Source: Climacium dendroides (taxonomy: Eukaryota > Streptophyta > Bryopsida > Hypnales > Climaciaceae). From it: 64,000 nucleotides of DNA. The DNA lies in NCBI GenBank assembly GCA_950106755.1, contig OX467084.1, positions 1,550,001 through 1,614,000 on the forward strand, written 5' to 3'. Each line of letters opens with the position of its first letter. Position 1 is the first letter of the stretch. The notes under the pieces were generated by a model. The model worked only from the letters and a program-made list of their open reading frames with translations. It was not told where the DNA came from and ran no database searches. This document shows positions 28,601 to 39,921 of the stretch, piece by piece. The position numbers were made by a program, and so were the translations under genes.

Positions 28601-31600
28601 CGGCTTATTAGTGAGAGGTCTAAAGTCAGAAGGAATCAGACGTGTTCTCCTTCCAAGCTTTACAGCTATAATATTTCTATAAAGCTACGTGTGCTCAATT
28701 TCTAAAAAGACCATTTGTGAAAACGCAGAGTAAAATCAAGGATACTAAAAATAAAGTACCTGCTCAAGAGGTCGCTCAAGCTGTAAGCGGATGTTGCCCT
28801 CCGCCTTCTGTACTTTTTCCACTATGGTTCCAGCATCATATGCTTGACTCCCAGGCAAAGCAAGGTACTCAAGGCTTGCATGGCTACTTCCGATAGCTGT
28901 AATGACATCTCCTGCCTTCACTATTGAAGTGTGCTGTATATCAATGATTCTGGCTGTTCCTGAGGCTTCCACTTCCTCGATCACCACTGCCTTTCGTTCA
29001 CCTACGTAGATCAACATATGCACACAGTCAGCGTAAAGACCGGTCATCACCAGGAAGGACGGGCTGAATTCACAAGGTCATGTGACAAAACACTAAGTGT
29101 GGACTGAGTGATAGTTGTGAACCTTCAACAGTGCCTCTAGGAGAATTCGTGTAGGAAACTGCGGTACTGAGGAGTTATCGTAAGTGCTGCTAAGTATGAA
29201 GATATACACATTTTACCTCCCAGAAATTGAAATAAAGGAAACTTCCAACTTTCAAGGGGATCGAAATATAGGACTATTAAAAGCTACCTGACGTTTACTA
29301 AGCATCAATTGTCAAATTGTTTTTCAAAGATGAGCTATCTAGTATTAGTTTCACCTTTCGTTGGTCCGTCCAAAATCTTTAAGCCCAATGGTTTTTTTGC
29401 GTCCACCCACAACTCCTCAGCAGCCTATCTAGGTCGATCGGAAGCAGACAGAAAGTGAGACAATAGTTAACAAGATCAGCATTGGCTATTCGCTTATATG
29501 CATCTAGAACTGAAGTATTTGATTAAACGTCCAACAAATTGAAAGTCTTCCATTCAAGGTAGCAAATCGGAATCATAGAAAGCGATTTGACGTCCCTAGA
29601 CACTGAGAATAGACGATGAAATGTACCTCCTGATCATCAAGAATGCGAACTATATCTTTGTACATGTCAGAGTCCATATACGCCTTGACAAAGTTATCAG
29701 TCGTCAAATGCTTGAAGCCAGGGACCAAGTACCCAAGACCTTCTTCGGTAGATATCTCTTGCAGGAAATCTGCTACATCAACATGATTGGGTTTCACATA
29801 CCTGCACGGGCAAGAGTACGTTCAGCGGAGATTTTACACTTGACCTTGGTTTGTACAAAAAAACGGATGATCATGGACACGTAGAGGTAGGGCTCAGTTT
29901 CTGAAACGACAGTCAAGGAAAATTCAGATAGAGTCTACTGCAGGCAAGAAATCCAGGCACATCCGGTCACCAGTTTGCTTCTGTTAAAGTTAGAAGCTCA
30001 GTACCCAAGTCTTGCGAAATAAGGCAACACATCCTCACGTGGTCCTTGATATATTATGCGACCCTCGTCCATAACAATTAGCCTGCAGATGTTGGTGCAC
30101 ATAGATTCGATGACTCTCCACGGCAAAGGGATCAAGTTGAAATGTCAAAACAACGAGTAGTTCAGATTGCAGCAGGATAAGAAGTCAAAATTACAAGTAT
30201 TCAAGTAGGCATATTTTTCTTGACAAAGAAGCATGTTTCAGGCATATACACAGAATGTGTTCTTTAAGGTTGGTTGCTGAGTGAAAGGATGAAAATGCAA
30301 TAGCACGATGACCAGCATATGCAGAATACCTGTCAAAAAGGTCGAATACTTCAGGAGAAGGTTGAAGGAGAGAGAAGAGGCACGTGTAGCGCCTTATCCT
30401 GGCCATAGTACGGAAGGCTGAAACAATGTCGTAAGCTGCAGAACTATCGAGTCCCGTACTGATTTCATCGAGAAAATACACAAGGTATGTTCCTACACAG
30501 AACAAACGTACAATATTGCTTCACAACCATGGTATGATCAAAAGATCCCCGATACTAGGTTCTAATTGGTATAGTAGGCTAGATCATGCTGGTACAATAT
30601 GGAAGTGAAATACTATATCTATATCTTGTGTCAGTTCACTCCGGGATACAGTAGCTTGAACCTCACGTGATTGCTATTCGAGTCAAGAGTAGTTTTAGGA
30701 AATAAATTTTACTCCCAATCACACGGGCAACCACATAACAGGGTCAGCACTTCGTTTATATAGTAAGTTTGAGGATTCAGTCAGAATGTTTTATGTTTGG
30801 ACTGTAAATGACTTTCCCTTAGATGACAAATTTAGAGGTAACAAAAAAAGATTTCCATGTGAAAATAGAAGTTTTGTGAAGTTGAAATTTCAAACGTACT
30901 CTACAAAGGATGTTGTGCTTGCCTGAGACCATCTCCGCTGTTGTTACTCGATGACGTTCACCTCCACTAACTCCGCGAACCGCAGTATTTCCGACTATGG
31001 AGTCAGCCACGCCTCGGAGTCCAAGTAGATGTAAAGTCATTTCCAAAGGAAGATTTATTCCCCCAATCTCATCTTGTAATGCATCCATCTGTGAAGTAGT
31101 CATTGACACGACTAAGAGCAGCGTTTCAAGACTGAATGCATTAGTAGATATTCTATGGTCATTTGGACCCCAAACTCTTAGCTGTATCACAACCCCAGGA
31201 GAACTTTAGATTTGCATGGTGACGGGTGTATTATGTGACAAAAATCACCTTGCTGGCACACTCTGAATCTTCATAAGTGTGGCTTTTTGACACAAGGATG
31301 GCCGACTACTTGGGAACTGAATGGAACTCAGGGACCAAATCTGCGAAGTATTCTTCTAATGGAAAATGTGCAAATGTACAGATAATTGTATCTCACTACC
31401 ATATCGTACATACTTTCAGGGCAATCAAGCAGCCTGTCACAATATCACATGCACGAGTGCCGAAGGCGTAGATATAAAAAAACCCACCTTGCTGGCGTTT
31501 TTACTGTACCATTCCGGATTATTGGTAAAATGGCTCGTACAGGCGTTTGCAAACTCGCAGGTTTCTCGCACAGTTAACATCGGCAGATGTCTGTCTGTTT

Positions 31601-33515
31601 GTGCAATAAAGGCCGCAATGCGTCGCACTTGGATTTTGTCAAGAGTGTTTTGATTATATGTCACTGAACCTTCTAGGGTTGTCGTCTCATCCAGCCACAG
31701 TCTTCCAGCCAATGCTTTATGTAAGCTGCTCTTCCCTATCCATAGCCTCAAGACACACACTCCTCGTTTGTCAGAAATGAGGGGGAGAATTCACTACATT
31801 CAAACAAAAATTAATACCTAAATTTCCACAAAAGTCTATTGAGATCGGGTCTATTCATTTTTCTCAGGGTCCAGTGACTAAAAACATGAGCTATGCCGAT
31901 TCCAGCTTGCCAAGTTGTTGATAAGAATTACCTTGATTCAAAATTTTACAGAAGAAGGTTTGGATTATGATGCATTGACTTCATGCTGTTTCAGATCGAC
32001 AAGTCAAAGGGTTCATTGGTGTTTGGAAGTGGATAATACAGTTATGCCAATACCATTCAAGGACTTCGACATAACAAGAACTACCGTATTGCTGGAAGCC
32101 AGAGACTCAAAACTCCGTCTGAAATGCGCAAGCTCATCATACATGACCCACGAAGGAGACTTACCGCAGCCAGGAGGTCCACATACAAGTGTCAATGTCC
32201 CTGGCATCAAGTAGCCAGAACAGTTGTCAAGTATGGTAAACTTCTGAATTGCTTGTTTCTCTGCAAATCCGGGACAACAGCACTTTAATGCGACTGAGCC
32301 TACAGTCTCAAAGCCTAGTTTCGCACCCATTACTTTAGCACTATAGGTCAATCCCTTGAATTTAACTACCTGCATTGCCACTGCAAATGCGGGGTCATGA
32401 AAGTACAGCGGTAGGATTATGAGACTTCTGGATTAGAATGGTAGTGTGTCTTAAGTATTTTACAGAAATTAAATTGAAGTTAAGCCTTGAGTAGGCCCTT
32501 CTGTAGTGGAAAGTGTCCGAGTGCATCAAATCAATCTAGGAGGCAGAGGTCAAGAACACTGTCTAGATACGAGGGTGATGTCTCTTAACGCGCCAAACAT
32601 GCTGAAATATGCGCGGCTTGAATGATACCGACTATAAGGCAAGCAGGATACGGTGTCAACCAAACAAGACGGTAGTGCAAGTCACCTGAGATGGGAACTG
32701 AGGCAGGAACTGCCTAATTTTGACCAAGAATACAAGAAGGCCATCTTTTAGAATTCTGTCAATGCCCGTTAATTCACGTTCAATTGTTGGTACAGCAGCA
32801 GGTGCAGATAAAGCCTGTAAAAATGAAACAGAGAGCTGTTTTCAGACTCCTTTCATAATTGACAGATCATAATTGCGTTGCGAGGAAATACAAAACCCAT
32901 CTAATGCTTGACCATTGTTTGGCTACGTCAGCATCCAAGGTGGTAACATCGTGCTCTGCCACTGCACATGATATCGGTAGCTCATGACTACCTAAGTCAG
33001 CCTTTGGATTATTAATGAACGCAACTAACAGGAAGACGACACTTTTACCTCGAATATAGAAGCCATGATAATTACAGAAAGATACAGTAGAACAATCACT
33101 GTGCAAATAAGGGGGCGTTCCACGCCACAGTGGCACTAACTGTGTCAAGAAGCACTTTGATTTCGGCAGGCTTTCCGCCCTCCTCCCACTTCTTGGCAAT
33201 ATTGATAATGAAATTCATCAAATCTTCCTTTCCCAGTTGTTGCAACGATGGTTTCAATCCCTTTGGGTCGGGGTCGAAGGGAACGACTGCTGCACTTGGT
33301 TGCTCATCCTCTCCAATTTGCAGTTGGCCTTTGAGCTGGTCAAGATACTTGGCCTTCGTTCCCGTTGAGAGCGTGGACATGACATCGCTATCTGAACGCT
33401 CATAATACTCTTTGAGCCTCTCTATATAGTAGATTACCTCGGAGGGATTGATTTGATCACCTTCAGGGACGATACCAACTTTTGACTGGTTAGGTTCAGA
33501 TGAGGTCGAAGCCAT
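19615..33515 (-). CDS. Full-size ABCG (PDR-type) transporter with a PDZ-like insert
   Basis: 29 exons, 1585 codons. Exons in transcript order (high-low): 33515-33141, 32814-32686, 32369-32165, 31735-31488, 31088-30923, 30492-30330, 30082-30005, 29801-29627, 29424-29355, 29001-28760, 28496-28362, 28125-27964, 27842-27750, 27200-27026, 26863-26709, 26537-26346, 25103-24924, 24769-24552, 24408-24285, 23936-23826, 23718-23482, 22947-22794, 22628-22484, 22283-22223, 22030-21929, 21705-21616, 20816-20643, 20237-20200, 19975-19615. NBD1: GPPGCGKS (232-239), VSGGERHR (359-366), YFLDE (380-384), and SLLQPSPE with Gln in the H-loop as usual in PDR proteins. Residues 537-617 are PDZ-like. TMD1 follows (about 618-920). 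NBD2: GSSGAGKTT (1011-1019), LSVEEAKR (1118-1125), LFLDEPTS, H1175. TMD2 runs to YDRR. The N-terminal 168 residues are unrecognised. It should be an ATP-driven membrane exporter; the substrate cannot be told. The order NBD-TMD-NBD-TMD and the terminal Arg pair fit the PDR family. Confidence 0.92.
23937..24284 (-). other. Inferred GC-AG intron in the ABC transporter gene (NBD2)
   Basis: The exon ends ...KFIDE at GATGAG followed by GCAATT, and the next exon starts after CACGACAG with [12 protein letters not shown]. Joining here restores the family spacing from FIDE to the ELN motif. No GT in the right phase occurs nearby. GC-AG introns normally carry a strong AG/GCAAGT-like donor, which this partly matches. 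Confidence 0.65.
28760..29001 (-). other. Exon coding a PDZ-like domain inside the ABC transporter
   Basis: This exon, codons 537-617, reads [19 protein letters not shown], then [11 protein letters not shown], and ends [13 protein letters not shown]. The arrangement of first strand, GTA turn, helix, GDVI strand and final IRLQLERP strand resembles a PDZ fold. The exon is nearly a complete module (enters in phase 1, leaves in phase 0). It sits between NBD1 and the first membrane domain on the cytosolic side. PDZ assignment is by eye and not proven. Confidence 0.5.
30493..30922 (-). other. Inferred GC-AG intron in the ABC transporter gene (NBD1)
   Basis: The exon ends ATGGTCTCAG followed by GCAAGC; the next begins after CTGTGTAG. 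This join gives [20 protein letters not shown], which keeps the exact family spacing between the EM after the signature and Walker B. The nearby GT donor (AGAGTACGT) puts the next exon in the wrong frame. Confidence 0.7.
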
Positions 33516-35569
33516 GCCGAAAGCCTTCAATTCCAATTTGGATTTAGACACCTGAAAACACCGTCTGAAGTGGAAGATGCTCTTACACAAAGAGGAGATG
33601 CGCCGTTACAGAGGGCGAGTTTGCTGTCCACCCTGCACCTCAGTGTCGTTGCCATATAAATCCTCTCCTAATAAATCCTGCAACCCTTCAATCCATATTA
33701 AAGCGAGTGAGCCATAAGAAATGCCAGAATGAATTCGTGGACGAGCTGTAATTTAAGGTCAAACAAAACATTGAATCTTGAAACTACAAGTACAAGAGGT
33801 GTACCGAAAGTATTGCCTTGAACTACAAAACGAAAATAGCAATTTCAATCAAAATTGGAAAAAATTTCAATTGCCAAAATGAGATGCACAAACGGTTTTT
33901 CCTTTGATATATAACTAGGGCAGATACGTATAATTCAGTGTAGTACAATGCAACTAAACTTTGCCATTTCAACTGAAGTTTTCCAATTTATAGGAATTTC
34001 TCTTAAAACACTGAGATTACACTCAGGAAGAACATTCTAAATAAATCAGCGTTCTGCGCTCAATAAGAAAACCTCAAACAGATACTCCGTAATATACATG
34101 CGTAGACAGACTCGTGCAAATTGGGACTCGGGAGACCCCACCCCCTGAAAAGTACACCTCGTGTAGATCAGCACTCAAACCTAAAAATTAATCAATACAT
34201 CCGCACAAATGTAAGGTAACTGGAACTTACTACGAGGTTGACACCAGCCATGTATGAATTGAGATTCCATTATATTTCGTACAGCTCATGAGAGTCTGTA
34301 ACTCATTCTCCAACTCTAGGGTTTCGCCATGTGCAGCGCTCAGGCTCTGAGAGTTGAAGCTAATCAATCACATATCAGAAGCAGATCTGTTCCCTGCCAA
34401 GACACTATTCCATTGCGTCATACGTAATGCTGTCCACACTGTTGCAGGTCAAACAGTGCCCTGCAGCTCCGTCTGGGATTGAATATTCCGTCTCGCAAGA
34501 AAATGAACACCGTCGTTCACCGGAGACGCTGCGCGCATCGGAATCCAGTCGTTACTCCGATGAGCCAGGCGCATTCTGTAAAGAATTCGTGATCGAGCTT
34601 TGGAATTGATTCCTGAAGATGGAGGAACTTGATAGTTTCTTCAGCCCTAGGTCTACAATGAATTCTGCTCTCATCGTCAATCTCTAACCTAAATTGACAA
34701 TCTGCATCATGCGCGAGACATAAGGTAGAGAAGCCTCTTACCACTGATTTGGAATGTGAACATCTTAGGGCAAATTCTAAGAGAGGCATATATTTTCTAA
34801 AGGTGTGCGCTTGTTTCATGGATCAAATCCAACTGGAATTAAAATTGTAATTTTTGTGAATTTCTGAAGTGGTCTATCCTAAAATTATTAATCCACTTGA
34901 AGAATGGAGTCATAAACGTCCCACAAACAACTTATAACCACCTTTCCATATATCTATTGGCACTTCAATTCCCACTAATCGAGGATTGACATGTTATCCA
35001 TTTTGGCATTGATTTGGTCAAAATCTTGAAAGAATTTGAATATTTTCTTGGTAGATTTGGATGTTTGAATGGACAGAATTGGAGTCAAAAGTAGGGGACA
35101 AAAGTGGACATGAATGGTATTGGTCTAGTTTACCTTAGGCCAACAACTTCTTTTCCAAAAACATATGAAATTCCAGCATAATCCAATCCTAAAAAATTTA
35201 CACTTGTGTGGTACTAAAAAGGTGGGATGTAAAAAAAAATCATTATATATATATATATATATATTCTTTAAATTCACATTCAAGCTCTATCAAAAAGCTA
35301 TTTTAAAATATTTTGAAAGATAATTTTTAAATCCCTAAATCTTTGTATTTTTGTATCTAAGTCTACTATTTTTTTCACTATGAAGAAAGAAGCAAATAAC
35401 TTAAACATTCATTAAAAGTTTCAATAAGCCAATTTGTAAGTTTTTAATTTCATAGGAATTCATCACAAAACATGTTACAAAATAATTGTTTAAATAATAA
35501 TTCCCTTAATGGACTCTTCAACAAAGAAAAAGCAAGAGTCGTTAGAGACTTGAATATCTATAATCAAAA
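33516..35569. other. Upstream flank of the ABC transporter gene and spacer
   Basis: The first part probably holds the promoter and leader of the minus-strand ABC gene. A possible leader intron acceptor lies just upstream of the start codon (TGTTTTCAG on the minus strand near 33551). The region near 34.3-34.8 kb has balanced composition and an open minus-strand frame (34517-34819) without any recognisable domain. It may be an untranslated exon or a small unknown gene. An AT dinucleotide run lies at 35244-35264. Confidence 0.4.
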
Positions 35570-37530
35570 TTAACCCCTAAAGTCTCAAGTGTCCCCTCTA
35601 GGGACACTTGGGAGTTGGGACAAGTTTCTATGACCTCAATTTTTGGTGATTTTTAAAAAACTTTCCCAAAAGATAGAAAAACTCATTAATTTTGTGAGAA
35701 TATGATTTTCATTTCAATTGGTTCTTAAGAATAAAAGCTATGCCATCTTAAACATCATTTTCATTTTGCTAGTTAGAAAAAAAATGTGCAAAAAATTGAA
35801 ATAAAATTGAATTTTTTTTTCACTTATAGATCTTAATTTTCTCTACATTTGAAGCTTTGATTCATTTTATCTCAATTAGTGATGTGAAAGTTATGAACAA
35901 TCTTATTTTTTGGGCAATTTATGCATAATTATTCTTGAAAAAATAATTTATGGGATTCATTTTTTAATGCAATTTTTACAATTTAAAAAAAATTGTTTGA
36001 CAAGTTAAGTTTGTTTGCAAGAACAATCTCAATGTTGGAATTATACTATGTTTCAATTTCATCTTCAAGCTATTAATAATTTAATGTTTTGACTAGCGGT
36101 TGGCACTTGTTATGCTACGCATTCACCATTAGAATTTCATTAGAATTTTTATGTATTAGATAGAATGCAGAACAAGAATTTCAATAAATCTTCAGATAAA
36201 AATTACTAAAATCTTCATATAATTCTTTCAATAAATAAATATATACTGAAATAAACAATAGAAATTTAATGAATGATGAATGAAATACATGCAATGATGA
36301 ATACGGTAAAAGATACATATACATTAGAATGCATTAAAAGTTCAACTCAATTGTTACAAACAATGACAACCCAAATAGAAGAATTTTAAAAAAAAATTGT
36401 AAATCTCAAAAGCTTTATGAACAATTTAATTGTTGTGAAATCCAAAATCGGTTCAATCTAGTCAAATTCTCAAATCATTTGGTAGTAGCAATAGAAAAAC
36501 TAAATCAGAAGCTCAAAGCTCACAAAAACACAAAATCATAAAAATGATTGCATGTATTTCATTCATCATTGCATGTATTTCATTCATCATTGCATGTATT
36601 TCATTCATCATTCATTAAATTTAATGAATGATGAATGAAATACATGCAATTGAGGTGATATTAAAAAGTATAAAGCCAAGAAAAGCAATGGAATTGCTAC
36701 CTTTATAATATCACCATATTGATCCTCTTTAATATCACCTCAATTGCAACGACTATATTATTTCTATAATATCGCCCTTTGTAAAAAATGATATTACAAA
36801 GGTGATTGTGAACTGCTACTCTATTTCGATAATATCACATTGTGTGAAAATATAATTTCTATGTATGCATGATTGAAAATATTTTTATAAAATAATTAAA
36901 ATAATTATTTTAAAGACTTATCGAAATCATTATCATGCATTCTATTCAAATATATCAAATTTTTACTAATATGTGATACAATGAATGCGTAGTATAGCAA
37001 GCACAAGCCCCTAGTATTAATGGTAGCATTTGTGATATTATAGAGGGACTTATGATTTTAGTAGTATGATGAATCTTGGACCTACTTCTACTTAATAATT
37101 TTTCAGTGAATGAAAATCAATTGTTTTTCTTTTTGAATTTTTTCTTCCAACTCTCAACTCAAATCTTCAAAATAAAAAATTTTAAACTCAAGCTCAATAG
37201 TATAAATTTTTTAAAATAAGGAGATTCAAAGCCTAAAAATCTAGTCATGGAATGTGCAAAAAAACTTATTATCTTTACTTTAAATGTAGATATCTTACAA
37301 TCTATATAGTCAATGTTTCTAAAATTTCTACTATATGATTTTATACTAGTCTAGTGCAAGATCCTATAGTTAGATATGTCCAAAATATGAAAATTTCAAG
37401 AGTTTTGCACCTTAGAATAGAAGTGGCAGATTTTGGATGGTTTTTGAAAGAAAACATAAATTTCCATAAATGTGTGTCAATTTGAGAGTTTGTGCAATGA
37501 AATAAAATTGCAACAAAATGAAGCAAGTTT
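35570..37530 (+). repeat. AT-rich long repeat, copy 1
   Basis: It shares several blocks, in the same order, with DNA at 38.55-39.2, 47.04-47.85 and 62.78-63.69 kb. Examples are GTTATGAACAATCTTATTTT, CTTGAAAAAATAATTTATGG, and near the end AAGATCCTATAGTTAGATAT. It starts near TTAACCCCTAAAG and contains the palindromic block at 36.5-36.85 kb, which looks like a later insertion. No coding frames. Confidence 0.55.
36589..36650. repeat. Perfect 62-bp palindrome
   Basis: Two 31-bp arms (left ATTGCATGTATTTCATTCAT..., right ...ATGAATGAAATACATGCAAT) are exact reverse complements with no spacer. The left arm is preceded by further tandem copies of the 21-bp unit GCATGTATTTCATTCATCATT. A related copy in the inverse sense lies at 36267-36300. 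Confidence 0.95.
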
Positions 37531-39774
37531 ACCCCTAGATGGCTTATAACAATATGTCCTAAAACAATATGTCCTAAGATTTAAGACTCTGAATTGGAAG
37601 CACGACCCTTTTCTATTGCAATGCTATGGAAATAAATGTAAAATTTAATAAAACTAGTATCTATTGGAGAAGGCTAGAATTATCATCATTAAAAGCGAGG
37701 GACACAAATCCTAAAAAACTAAAGCTATCTATTATACATTATTAGTTCATTAGCAAAGAAATATATGAATTAAAATATGAAAGTAATCAAAACTACCCAC
37801 ATATCTTATATGAGCACTTCAAATTTTGTATGACCAATTATTGATTTGTCAATAGTAGAAGCTATCATCCATTATTTGCTTCAACCAAAAAAAATAATGC
37901 AAAGATTCCCATAAATTCTATGCCCAAAACTCACCTCCAACACTTTAAAAATCCTAATTTTTGTTATAGTTTGCATCATTGAAATGCATCAACTAAAGCA
38001 AATAAAATCTTAAATTTTATGAAAGTAATCTCATTCATCTGTAGGATAATAGTATGTTATCTTGCTTTCTTTGCCTCTTCATCTCTCCATAAGCTAACTT
38101 TGTCAACTTTGTCCACATAGCGTTACCATTGGTTGTTTAGGCATCCACCCTTTGTTGTCTACCTTAGTTGGTGGCATCCATTTAAGTGTCACTAATTATT
38201 GAATAGATGGTTAGATGTCTAATATAAATTTTTATCTACCAAAGTTTTTACAATTAATTCTTCAAGACGATTGGACAAGTTTTATCCCAGATTGTCTATA
38301 TGCTCTTAACTCCTAAAGAACCAATGAAATAGTATTTTTTTGGCAACATAGCGATTTTGGGTAGCTCACTACAAATGGAATTTTCATTTTTTTTCATTGA
38401 AATTTTCACAGAACATGTGTTCAAGGAGTAGCTTTAAGGCCCAATAATTTTGACTACATGGTTAAAAAGTTATTGTATGATATGTAGTTTTCTTTGTTTT
38501 GCAGGCAATCCGGACAAAAGAAAAACTTCTTTAAAAGTCACTTTTTAAAAAAATAAAAATTTGAAATTGATTCTTTAGATTTATTTACACATGGATATCT
38601 TTGAAACATTCCATTTTGATTAATGAGATGAAAGTTATGAGGAGTTTTAGTTGTGGATAGTTTGAAGGTAGTTATGAAATCTATACTCTAAAATAAACTT
38701 CAAAGTCCTTTATTTAACTCAATTTTTAATATTTTGGAAAAAAATAAAATAATTGGGTGTAGATTGTTTATTAAAACATTACAAACATTGGAATTGGCAT
38801 TTTTCAATTCCATAAATAAATTGTTAACGATTTTGTATTTTGAATCATTTTCTACTTCTTTCTACTTTCTATTTTTTTCCTATTGATTCGAAAATTTTCA
38901 AGAATGTACCCAACTTGACTTGAAGAATGAATCCAAAGAATGACCACCATTTTGAACATTTTTTCATAATAATCTAACCTTAAAAAGTGCAGCTGCCCAA
39001 GTTTTCGCAGGGACAAAAAAAGGATTTTTGTTACTTTGAACGTTGATATCTTGCAATCTACATAGTGAAAATTTCTGAAAATATTTCTACATCTTCTCAA
39101 ACCAAATTAATATAAGATCCTACGGTTAGATGTATCAAAAATTTGGTACTTGTACTAGAGATGGTAGTTTTGGAGCATTTTTGATGAACACATAGTCAAA
39201 ATCCATTAGGGGTTAAATATGTAAAAGGGCACAATCAAATTGCAACAATAGCATGTGGTGTTCCTCTACAAATTGTCACTAACAACAAAATGGTATGATT
39301 TTTAGATCAAAATAAGGTTCATATACACGTAAAATGAGAATAAGATTCATAAATTTCAAGATCATTTGAGATTCTACAAAGTAAAGGATTTTATAAAAGA
39401 TTCACTTTGAATGTGTAGAATAAAAATTTAAAAGAACATCAATCCATTCAAATCTCTCTAAATGAAATCTCACCACATAAAGTCAAACATGCATAAGACC
39501 TCTTTGAAGTAAAAACCATCTATGTGATCTCAAAGTCACTTACATGAATAGGAAGAAGTCACACTATAGAACTCTATTTTCTAGCATTTCGTTGCATGAA
39601 ATCAACCATGTACAAGCCTTCTTCAAGGTGAAAGTATCCCATGTGATCTTGATGTCATCTATGAGGGGAATGAATCCACTTCACACATATGTTGTCAAAT
39701 AACATGCATGCATGCAACAACAATAGGCTTATGCAATCTAAACACTAAGGAATGTTAACCACTCATGATCATCA
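37531..39774. other. AT-rich spacer with a diverged copy of the long repeat
   Basis: No gene is seen. At 38550-39222 a diverged copy of the AT-rich long repeat is recognisable by GATCCTACGGTTAGATGTAT and a GGAGCATTTTTGATGAACAC block, ending near ATTAGGGGTTAA. A short direct duplication (AACAATATGTCCTAA twice) is at 37548-37578. Confidence 0.5.
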
Positions 39775-39921
39775 CACTACTAGAAAATTTAGTTGTTCTA
39801 TTGATTTAGTCACGTTGATTTGGTTCACTTTTTTGTTGATTTGGACTAAACAAAAATCAATAGAAATGTGAACCAAATCAATGTGACCAAATCAATAAAA
39901 AAACTAAATTTTCTAGTAATG
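39775..39921. mobile_element. Short CACTA-type MITE (147 bp)
   Basis: The left end CACTACTAGAAAATTTAG is mirrored by the right end CTAAATTTTCTAGTAATG. Long subterminal stretches (TTGATTTGGTTCAC and GTGAACCAAATCAA) also pair, so the whole unit can fold back. CACTAC ends are typical of En/Spm elements. No clean 3-bp target duplication is seen. Confidence 0.65.

Noticed and set aside
30901..30922. GT donor AGAGTACGT for the NBD1 exon of the transporter.
   Set aside because: It would put the following Walker B exon out of frame and insert extra residues; the GC donor just upstream fits exactly.
32867..33199. Minus-strand frame of 110 codons near the transporter start, as a possible extra exon.
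   Set aside because: It overlaps the first intron in another frame, and skipping it gives a phase-perfect join from LLDT to ALSAPAAVP.
35586..35610. Stem-loop CAAGTGTCCC / GGGACACTTG as a terminator.
   Set aside because: It lies in plant spacer DNA with no U-run and no gene nearby; bacterial-type termination does not apply.
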